Positions 26,651 through 35,100 of a stretch of DNA of 64,000 nt are shown here, piece after piece. How positions within the stretch are numbered: position 1 is the first letter of the stretch; each line of letters starts with the position of its first letter. Origin of the DNA: Hyphococcus sp. (lineage in GTDB: Bacteria > Pseudomonadota > Alphaproteobacteria > Caulobacterales > Parvularculaceae); NCBI GenBank assembly GCA_021776245.1, contig JAJFGF010000048.1, forward strand, positions 62,001-126,000, in the 5' to 3' direction. The notes under the pieces are model-generated. The model was not told where the DNA came from and did no database searches. It was given only the letters and a program-made list of their open reading frames with translations. The position numbers and the translations under genes were made by a program.

Positions 26651-27985
26651 TCACGACTCTTTGAATGAATTATCCAGCGAGCGCACGACCGGTTTCAGAA
26701 TATATTCCATCACTGATCTGGTTTGCGTGACAATTTGAACCTGCACGACCATGCCGGCAGTGAGGGCGCGTTCGAACTTGCCGGCGCCGATCAAATCGCT
26801 GTCGAGGGCGACGGTGCCTTTGTAATATGTCAGCCCGGTGCGTTCATCGACAAAAGTGTCAGGCGTAACGAAGGTGATCGTGCCATTGACTTTGCCGTAG
26901 CGGTTTGCATCGAAAGCAGTGACGCTGACCTCTGCTAATTGCCCCGTTGTGATGTGCCCGATATCTTTAGGACTGATGCGGATTTCCGCAACAAGATCGG
27001 CGTCAGCCGGCACGATTTCAGCGACAATGCTTCCGGCGGGGATAACCGCGCCTTCGCCGGAGGGGACAATCTCCTGGACGACGCCGCCAACCGGCGAGCG
27101 CACGGTGAGCCGGTCGGCGCGGTCTTCCAATGAGATTATGGGTTGCGCGAGCTCCGCCAATTCGGCGATTGCTGTTGCGCGTTCTTCAGATGAATCGTTT
27201 TGGAATTTTGCTTCAAGCCTTTCGTAATCAGCCTGATATTTGGCAAGGTTTCGATCCGCCTGTTCGCGACGGGCTGACGCTGCGGCGCGCGCCGCCTTTG
27301 CGGCGGAAAGAGAGGTTTTTGCATCGAGAAAGGACTGTTTGGATGTATAACCGTCTTCGATCAGCTTTGCTTGAATGCCATATTGCTCTTCTGCGATCTT
27401 GAGTTGTTCGGATTTCGCAGTGAACTCTGCGCTCGCATTGGCCAGTTCCGCGCGCACAAATTCAACCTGCTCGCCCAGAGACCGCTTGTCCGCTTCAAAT
27501 TCAGAAATTGTCGAGGCGTAGATGGTGCGCTGCTCGGCGATCAGCGACGACCATCGATCAATGAACTGCTTAAAGTCCGGCGCCCGGCCTTGTGCTTGCG
27601 CCTCCAGCCGTTCAGCCCGAATCAATAAATTCGCGCGCCGTGCTTCGTAACGCTCAAATTCGCCATTACCGCTTTCCGGGCGCATTTTTAATATTGGATC
27701 GCCGGCTTTGACCGATTGACCGGGCGATACAAATATTTCCGCAACGATGCCGCCTTCAAGATGGGCGACGGGGCGCGTTGATCCGAGCGGAATGATTTCG
27801 CCGGGCGCAACAGACGCCTCCCGGATTTGCGCAATATTCGCCCAAACAAGCAGGGTGATGATGAGCGCGCTCAATATCGAAAGTGCAGATTGCATGTAGA
27901 CCGACGGCGCGCCTTCTTCGAGATGAAGCGGTAGCGCCAATTGCTGACGTTCGCCAGTTGAAGAAAGGTCAATGTTGCTTGTCAT
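26651..27985 (-). CDS. Type I secretion membrane fusion protein (HlyD family)
   Basis: A 444-residue periplasmic adaptor linking the ABC pair to the outer-membrane channel. One N-terminal transmembrane helix (SVYMQSALSILSALIITLLVWANIA) follows a short cytoplasmic tail. The lipoyl half-motif HLEGGIVAEIFVSPGQSVKAGDPIL and the long coiled-coil region (residues ~110-280) come next, then the second lipoyl half (VRSPVGGVVQEIVPSGEGAVIPAGSIVAEIVP), and a beta-barrel ending. ATG at 27985 is preferred to a TTG at 27991. It is the last gene of the abc2-abc1-hlyD unit and probably exports the adjacent RTX adhesin. Confidence 0.92.
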   Translation of the reverse strand: MTSNIDLSSTGERQQLALPLHLEEGAPSVYMQSALSILSALIITLLVWANIAQIREASVAPGEIIPLGSTRPVAHLEGGIVAEIFVSPGQSVKAGDPILKMRPESGNGEFERYEARRANLLIRAERLEAQAQGRAPDFKQFIDRWSSLIAEQRTIYASTISEFEADKRSLGEQVEFVRAELANASAEFTAKSEQLKIAEEQYGIQAKLIEDGYTSKQSFLDAKTSLSAAKAARAAASARREQADRNLAKYQADYERLEAKFQNDSSEERATAIAELAELAQPIISLEDRADRLTVRSPVGGVVQEIVPSGEGAVIPAGSIVAEIVPADADLVAEIRISPKDIGHITTGQLAEVSVTAFDANRYGKVNGTITFVTPDTFVDERTGLTYYKGTVALDSDLIGAGKFERALTAGMVVQVQIVTQTRSVMEYILKPVVRSLDNSFKES

Positions 27986-28027
27986 ATCCAAATCCTATTT
28001 CAATGCGTGCATCTCAAATCACTATTG

Positions 28028-30232
28028 CTAAGCCGCCAAAAAACTCGGCACGACTTTGTCCGGGCTGTCGAATGCCTGTGTAACGCCTTCATTAAGCCAA
28101 AGAATCTTGTCGGCGATATTCATGTGACTCGGGCGGTGTGTGACCATGATGATGGTCCGTTTGCCGCGGAGCTTGTCGATGTGAGAAAGAAATGCTCTCT
28201 CACCATCCATGTCGAGATTGTCAGTCGGATTATCCAACAAATAGAGCGGGCAATCCTTCACAAAGGCGCGGCAAAGGGCGAGGCGTTTTTTTAGCGGGTC
28301 AGGCCATGCCTGCAATGTTTGAGGTGTGATTTTTGTCTCTAATCCCTGGTAAAGCAGACCATCATAATGGTCTGTGACGCCGAATGCCTCCGCAATCTTT
28401 TGCAGTTCGAGATCTGTCGCCGCCGGATGAGCGAGGCGAAGGTTTTGCGCAATGGTCCCAAAAAAGAAATCGAGGCTTTCCGGCAAATGCCCGACGGCCT
28501 GGCGCCACTCGGCGCAATCGATCTGGCGCGTATCCATGCCGTCGGTCAGAACCGCGCCGCTTTGTTGCTGGTACAAACCAAGAATGAGTTTCAGCGTCGT
28601 TGTTTTGCCTGCCCCGCTTGCGCCGCAAATCGCGATAAGCTCGCCCGGGCGGGCAGCGAATGTGACGCCGCGCAGCGCCGGGTCGCGGCGGGACGGATAA
28701 CGAAAGCTGACTTGGTTAAGCACAATATCGCCCTGAAAGCGGCGCTCGATAGTCGGTGTTTTTTCCGGCGTCAGCTCGAGGGGCATCCGCATCAGCGCAT
28801 TGATCTGATTGATGCTTTGCACCGTCTGTCCGAATGTCATGCTACTGAGGAATATGCCGCGGATCGGACCGAGCACGCGCCAGCTGAGCGCCATAAGAGC
28901 AATCAGGGCGCCGGAGCTAAGATCGCCGTTCACCACTTTCCCGACGCCGATCGCCAGAACCAGAACGCCTGCGAATGCGAGAAGCGATTGAGAGATTGTC
29001 TGTACAAACAAGTTGAACTGACGAACCTTCATATTTGAAAAGGCCGCTTCCGCAGAGAGTTTTCTAAAGCGGCTCGACCAGACATGCTGAGCCGACAATT
29101 CGCGAATTGCCTGATGGTGCGTCACCGTTTCAACGGTCAGGTTTTGAATTTTTGCCTTTGCCTCGCCGAGATTTTTCAACAGCTGTTTATAAAGCGGTGT
29201 CGCCCACAGCGCGATCAGTCCGTAAACGGCGATGAGCCCAAGGGGAATAAACACAAGCGGACCGGCAATGATTGCAATCGTTGCAATGAACAAGGTCACA
29301 AACGGCAGGTCGAAAATCGCGGTCGCCAACACGCCCGTGAACATGTCGCGCAGCGACGTCATTTGGCGCAAACGCGTAAGCTGCGATCCGATCGGCGCGT
29401 CTTCTGTCATCGATAGGGGAAAAAACATGAGTTGGCGGAACGCCGATTCGCTCGATTGCTCATCGAGGCGCGCGCCGAGATAGGATTGGAGTCGTGTGCG
29501 AATGTGCCTTAAGGCAAATTCTGTTATCGCAATCAAAAGAATTCCCGTCGTCAACCCAACGAGTATATCGACGGATTTTGCTGTGATGGCTTTGTCATAA
29601 ACGGACATGACATAAAGCGGCGGCAGCAACGCAAATATGTTGATGATAAAGCTAAGAAAGAAGATCTGAACGACAACCGGTTTCAAGGCCCGTAGTGCTG
29701 TAATTATCCAGCTCGTCGCTTGTGGTGTTTTTTCATCGGACGCGTATGTGCGTTGTTCCGGAAAAATCGCTTCGCCGGTCAACTCTTCCGGGAATTTCTT
29801 TGTCGAAGAGTTTGCCGTCGGCTCGACGATCTCCAGCGAACCATCGGGGTTTTTCTTTGTAATAATATAAAGCCGGCCCGACTCCTCGCGCAAAAGACAC
29901 GGCAGAAATTCGTTTCTGAATACTTCAGGGCGCGCTTTTTCAATGATTGTCTTAAACCCTAAGCGGTAAAAAACACCCTGCAGCGCGTAAATTGTATCAA
30001 TCGCTTCCATATGCGGCAGGGTTTCGAAGAACCGCCGCTTCATGCCGCGCCAACCGACAAGCCTTAGATAGTGGCGAAGGCTGGCGACGGCTTGGTCGTT
30101 GATCGTTAGTCTGTTTTCACGATTCGGATTGAAAGCGGTTTCCAACTGACTGCGAAAGTTCCGAACGGCGTTAATCGCTCCCGCCTGCGCGTCAAGTTCA
30201 GTTTCGCCGGTGATTTGTGTTGGCTCTGTCAT
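28028..30232 (-). CDS. T1SS ABC half-transporter 1 (C39-like domain, degenerate NBD)
   Basis: A 734-residue protein: an N-terminal ~170-residue C39-like region without a catalytic Cys/His pair, a six-helix membrane domain from ~residue 180 to 450 (VVVQIFFLSFIINIFALLPPLYVMSVYDKAI is the first helix pair), and a C-terminal ATPase. The Walker A GASGAGKT is intact. The Q-loop is HLPESL, the LSGGQ signature is replaced by WPDPL, and Walker B is LYLLDNP, with Asn in place of the catalytic Glu. The H-loop THRPS is kept. ATG at 30232 lies eight bases after the abc2 stop with GAGAAG upstream. LapB/HlyB-type exporters are the closest class. Confidence 0.88.
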   Translation of the reverse strand: MTEPTQITGETELDAQAGAINAVRNFRSQLETAFNPNRENRLTINDQAVASLRHYLRLVGWRGMKRRFFETLPHMEAIDTIYALQGVFYRLGFKTIIEKARPEVFRNEFLPCLLREESGRLYIITKKNPDGSLEIVEPTANSSTKKFPEELTGEAIFPEQRTYASDEKTPQATSWIITALRALKPVVVQIFFLSFIINIFALLPPLYVMSVYDKAITAKSVDILVGLTTGILLIAITEFALRHIRTRLQSYLGARLDEQSSESAFRQLMFFPLSMTEDAPIGSQLTRLRQMTSLRDMFTGVLATAIFDLPFVTLFIATIAIIAGPLVFIPLGLIAVYGLIALWATPLYKQLLKNLGEAKAKIQNLTVETVTHHQAIRELSAQHVWSSRFRKLSAEAAFSNMKVRQFNLFVQTISQSLLAFAGVLVLAIGVGKVVNGDLSSGALIALMALSWRVLGPIRGIFLSSMTFGQTVQSINQINALMRMPLELTPEKTPTIERRFQGDIVLNQVSFRYPSRRDPALRGVTFAARPGELIAICGASGAGKTTTLKLILGLYQQQSGAVLTDGMDTRQIDCAEWRQAVGHLPESLDFFFGTIAQNLRLAHPAATDLELQKIAEAFGVTDHYDGLLYQGLETKITPQTLQAWPDPLKKRLALCRAFVKDCPLYLLDNPTDNLDMDGERAFLSHIDKLRGKRTIIMVTHRPSHMNIADKILWLNEGVTQAFDSPDKVVPSFLAA

Positions 30233-30240
30233 TACACTTC

Positions 30241-31959
30241 TCAAATCGCCTGCGCATGGTTTGATTGCACGGCCGTGATTTTTCCGGCGTCGAGATCGTA
30301 TCTTGTATCAGCGAGTTGAATCAGTGACGGCCGATGGGTGACAATGACGATGGTGATTTTTCCGCGCAGCCGTTCCAGCGCTTTGATCAGGCTTCGTTCA
30401 CCTGGGATATCTAATGCGGTGTTAGCGTCATCAAGAACAAGAATTGAAGGCGTGGTCGCAAGGGCGCGCGCAATAGAAATGCGCTGGGCAATGGCTGCCG
30501 GGACGCCTCGGCCGGTTTCACCGTCCAGCGGCGTATCGTACCCCAAAGGCATGCGGAAAATGAGCGCTTCCAGGCCGATCAGAGACGCAGCCCAGCGCAC
30601 TTTTTTTACCGACGACATCCCGAACATTGTCAGATTTTCCAGGATCGTTCCGCGGAAAATGATCGGGTTCTGATCGACATACCGGATCATCGATCGCATG
30701 CGGGTTCGGTTATCGGGACCGATAGTCTCTCCATCAATTGTGACGCTTCCGGAACGGGGTATCGCAGCGCCCGCAATAATTTTCACAAGGCTTGATCGGC
30801 CGCTCCCATCCTCTCCGGTGATTGCAACGAATTCTCCGGCCGCAATTTCCAGTTTTGCCGAAGAGAGAAGCGGCGCGTGTTCGCCATATTGTATCGTCAC
30901 ACCGTCAAGCTTGATCGATGCGGGGTTTCCAATTTTAGTTTTTTGGGCGCTGTCCGCTTGCGGCTGCCAATTATCGGTGCTCTTATAAAAAGCGGAAATC
31001 TGTTCACGATTATGTTCTGCGACCTGTGTTTCATTCCACGCAGTGATGAGGCGCATCATTGGCTGCAGAAGTTGAGATGAAAGCAACATACAACATGCCA
31101 GCCCGCCAACGGTCATCCGCCCGTTGAACACCAGCAATGCGCCGATGGCGACAACAGTGATTGTCGACGCTGTTGCATAGAATGCGCCGATATTCTGGGT
31201 GCCGGATGTCGATTGGATAAGCCGCTTGGTGATAAGGCTTGCAGCAGATTGAAGACGTTCGAAGCGCCGCAAAATTAACGGCTCCATTGCGTTCGCCTTA
31301 ACTGTGTCGATGGCGCGCAGGATTTCGATGATGAAATCCGATTTGCGTGAATCCTGCTTTTCTCTGTCGGTAATCAGGCTGCCAAGCTCTGCAGTCCGAT
31401 GCAAAGTCGCTACAGTGAAAGCGCCGAACAATATGACCGGCGCCAAAATGATCGGTCCCCCCACGAGATAGATGATGGCGATGAAGACAGGTATGAAAAA
31501 TATATCGACGCTGACCAATTTTGAAACGCCGCCCAGATGATCGCCAAGTTCGGCAACCGCATTGAAGCTCTTGATGCGTTCGCTTGCGGGCACGCTCGCG
31601 AGATCCGCATTCGATGTTCCCAATAGTCGCCCCAACGCGTCCATTGATGTTTTGTGCGCAAAGGAAGCCGCCGACCAGTTCAACATGTATGAACGGAGAT
31701 ACTTCAAGGCTGCGTCAAGAATGATGGTCGCGGTCAGTCCGAGCACCAGAAATATCAGCGTATCAAACGACGAATTTGGCAGGACACGGTCGTAAACCTG
31801 TAAAATGGTTAGCGGCAGGGCGAGCGCCAGGATGTTGATCACAATTGTTCCGGCAATTACCGAATGCGGCATGTTTGGTTCTTTAAACGGCAAATCGTCG
31901 CGCTCAATTAATCCCAATTGATACGTGCAAAAGCGTCTGATTTTTTCCGGCCATGACAT
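30241..31959 (-). CDS. T1SS ABC half-transporter 2 (degenerate NBD, no C39 domain)
   Basis: A 572-residue ABC half-transporter. Transmembrane helices run from ~residue 30 to 310, beginning HSVIAGTIVINILALALPLTILQVYDRVLPN. The NBD is unusual: Walker A is GEDGSGRSS, with Arg (codon CGA) where Lys is required; the Q-loop YVDQ is present; the signature reads VPAAIAQRI; and Walker B is ILVLDDAN, with Asp in place of Glu. The H-loop THRPS is kept. It is the first gene of the unit and probably forms a heterodimer with half-transporter 1. The start is ATG at 31959; the stop overlaps the leader of abc1. Confidence 0.87.
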   Translation of the reverse strand: MSWPEKIRRFCTYQLGLIERDDLPFKEPNMPHSVIAGTIVINILALALPLTILQVYDRVLPNSSFDTLIFLVLGLTATIILDAALKYLRSYMLNWSAASFAHKTSMDALGRLLGTSNADLASVPASERIKSFNAVAELGDHLGGVSKLVSVDIFFIPVFIAIIYLVGGPIILAPVILFGAFTVATLHRTAELGSLITDREKQDSRKSDFIIEILRAIDTVKANAMEPLILRRFERLQSAASLITKRLIQSTSGTQNIGAFYATASTITVVAIGALLVFNGRMTVGGLACCMLLSSQLLQPMMRLITAWNETQVAEHNREQISAFYKSTDNWQPQADSAQKTKIGNPASIKLDGVTIQYGEHAPLLSSAKLEIAAGEFVAITGEDGSGRSSLVKIIAGAAIPRSGSVTIDGETIGPDNRTRMRSMIRYVDQNPIIFRGTILENLTMFGMSSVKKVRWAASLIGLEALIFRMPLGYDTPLDGETGRGVPAAIAQRISIARALATTPSILVLDDANTALDIPGERSLIKALERLRGKITIVIVTHRPSLIQLADTRYDLDAGKITAVQSNHAQAI

Positions 31960-31989
31960 TGGCGTTAATCACCTAGGATGCGGAAACAC

Positions 31990-32076
31990 CAACCAAAGGT
32001 TGTGTGATCTCGGTCAGAACTAAATTGAGATGCTTTAGGAAACGATAATGGCGGTGTGTTTACAGGCGCTGCCTGT
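31990..32076. promoter_or_regulatory. Divergent control region with two inverted repeats
   Basis: The 202-base interval between abc2 and the adhesin must hold both promoters. CAACC-AAA-GGTTG lies at 31990-32002 and ACAGGC-GCT-GCCTGT at 32062-32076; both have perfect arms with three-base spacers, the size of small regulator operators. A TATAGT at 32124-32129 could be the adhesin -10, but I see no good -35 for it. Confidence 0.35.
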
Positions 32077-32161
32077 CAATAACGCATTAATCATATTGGT
32101 AAGGAATCGATTAATTCAAATTGTATAGTTTTGCGTGAATCTTAAGCCAAGGACTATTCCC

Positions 32162-35100
32162 ATGGTGCAAAACGATCAGCAGCGTAATTCAGCCGGCGAC
32201 GAACGAGACAGCGAAGAACTGGCGGCCCATGAGGCCGAAAGAAAGGCGCTTGAAAAGGCGCGCGACCCTGTCGATACGCTCTCGCAGAGCGGCGATGAGG
32301 ATGCAAATGCTGCGAACTTGCATTACGGATCGCGGACAGATGAAGGATTGACAGCCCAATCAGAAGTTAATGATGGCGCCCCTGAAGCGCCGCCGTTTGA
32401 TAGCGAACTTCATTCAGACGAACGGTCGCAAGGTGTCGAAGAAACACAAGAGCCGGGCGGCGCAGATAAGAGCCTGGGCGAAACCGGTTCAGATTCAGCG
32501 CAGCGCCTGCGGGAAAACCGCAATCAGGAAGATCGTTCAGCCTCTTCGGAAACGGCGCCAGCCGCGCAACAAGTCGAGGGCGGCGATATCGCGATCCCCG
32601 GAGTGGAAGACAGCGGATCAGGGCCGGTTCAGGCCGCAGCGCTATCTGTAAAACGCGGCGGCGCAAACGAGGCGCCGTTTGATATCGAGCTTTCAGACAC
32701 GATAATCGACGAAAATGTCAGCGGCGCCAAGATCGCTGAACTTTCATCTTCCGATAATGATGAAGACGCGACCGCGACTTATTCAATTGCTAAAGATGAT
32801 TCCGGTCTGTTTGAAATCGTCGGCAATGAACTTCGCCTGAAAGTAGGCGCCTCATTCGATTTTGAAGGCCAGGGCGAATATTCGATTACGTTGACCGTCA
32901 CGGATTCCGACGGCGCGACATATGATGAAACCTTCTCGATTGCTGTCGGCGACGTCAATGAGGCGCCTGAGGCTCTATCGCTGTCGAATGCAACGATAGA
33001 TGAAAACGAGGCCGGCGCCATCGTCGGCGATTTAAGCTTGGCGGATGTGGATGCCGGTGACAGCCATACATACGATGTTGACGACGCGCGTTTCGAAGTC
33101 GTCGGGGGCCAGCTCAAGCTCAAAGACGGTGTTGCATTAGATCATGAGGCTGCGGCAAGCGTAGACGTTACAGTTACAGCGACCGACCGCGGCGGGCTTT
33201 CGATCAACGAAACCTTCTCGATTGCTGTCGGCGACGTCAATGAGGCGCCTGAGGCTCTGTCGCTGTCGAATGCAACGATAGATGAAAATGAAGCCGGGGC
33301 CATCGTCGGCGATTTAAGCTTGGCGGATGTGGATGCCGGTGACAGCCATACATACGCTGTTGACGACGCGCGTTTCGAAGTCGTCGGGGGCCAGCTCAAG
33401 CTCAAAGACGATGTTGCATTAGATCATGAGGCTGCGGCAAGCGTAGACGTTACAGTTACAGCGACCGACCGCGGCGGGCTTTCGATCAATGAAACCTTCT
33501 CGATTGCTGTCGGCGATGTGAACGAGGCGCCTGAGGCGTTGACGCTGTCAAATGCAACGGTTGATGAAAACGAGGCCGGCGCCATCGTTGGCGATTTGGG
33601 TCTCACCGATGTCGATGCTGGCGACAGCCATACATTCGCGGTGTCCGATAATCGTTTTGAAGTGGTCGGCGGCCAGTTGAAACTCAAAGACGGCGTCGCT
33701 CTCAATCATGAGACTGCGGCGAGTATTGACGTCACCGTCACAGCGACGGACAGCGGCGGCCTTTCCACCAGTGAATCTTTCTCAATCTCTGTCGGCGATG
33801 TGAATGAGGCGCCTGAGGCGTTGACACTGTCAAACGCCACTATCGATGAAAATGAAGCCGGGGCCATCGTCGGCGACCTTACGTTCAGCGACGTCGACGC
33901 CGGGGATACGCACGCCTATTCGGTCGATGACGCACGTTTTGAAGTCGTCGGCGGTCAGCTCAAACTTAAAGATGGCGTCGCTCTCGATCATGAAACAGTG
34001 GCCAGCCTTGATGTTACTGTCACCGCAACCGATAGCGGCGGTCTCTCCACCAACGAAACATTTTCCTTAGCTGTTGGCGATGTGAACGAAGCGCCGGAAG
34101 CGCTGACGCTTTCCAATGCGACAGTCGATGAGAATGAAGCCGGCGCGGTCGTCGGCGATCTCGCGCTCACCGACGTCGATGCGGGCGACAGTCACATTTA
34201 TGCCGTTGACGATGCGCGATTTGAAGTTGTCGGCGGCCAGCTGAAGCTGAAAGACGGCGTGGCGCTCAACCACGAAGAAGTTGACTCCATTGACGTCACC
34301 GTCACGGCGACAGACGCGGGCGGCCTTTCGACCAATGAAACATTTTCCATCGCGGTTGGCGATGTTAATGAAGCGCCGACAGATATCGCATTCACTTCTG
34401 TGCGGCAGGTACCAATTGACAATGCGGGTTTTGAAGCCCGGTCTTATGGTGATCAGCGCTGGGGCAGCGGGGCGCCGGGCTGGGAGTCCAGCGGCGGCAG
34501 CGGAGACTGGAATCCGGCAGCACGTAGTCTGGCGGCAGAAGCATCAGAAGGCGACAACGTAGCCTACGTTAACAGCGGCAATCTTGCGCAGACCGTGGAT
34601 GAAATCTTCGCCCAAGATGGTGAGTATACGCTTTCTGTTGATGTCGGAAACAGGCAGGACATCAGCAGCTTTGGCGAATATGAGGTCCGGCTTTACGCTG
34701 GCGATGAGTTGATTGGATCCGCAGATGGAGGCGCGCCTGCAGAAGGCGGCTGGCAAACCGTGACATTAAATGTCGATGGTTCCGACTTTCCAGCGGACTT
34801 TGCGGGCTTTGGCGAAAACCTAAGAATCGAATTAGTGAAAATTAGCGGCGGGCAGGTCAATTTTGACAATGTACAGCTTGGCGTAACCGATTCAGGATCA
34901 GAAATGGTTGTGCCGGAAAACCAGCCCGGCGCACAAATAGCAGTACTGTCCGCCAGCGATCCGGATATCGGCGATACGCACACTTTCACTATTTCTGATG
35001 ACCGATTTGAAATCGTTGATAATGCCCTCAAGCTGAAGGACGGCGTTTCGCTCGATCATGAAGAAGCCGATAGCGTTGACATTATCGTCACTGCGACAGA

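Noticed and set aside
32942-34351. CRISPR-like regular repeat
   Set aside because: The repeats are 282 bases, in frame, and encode cadherin-like domains; there are no short repeats with unique spacers.
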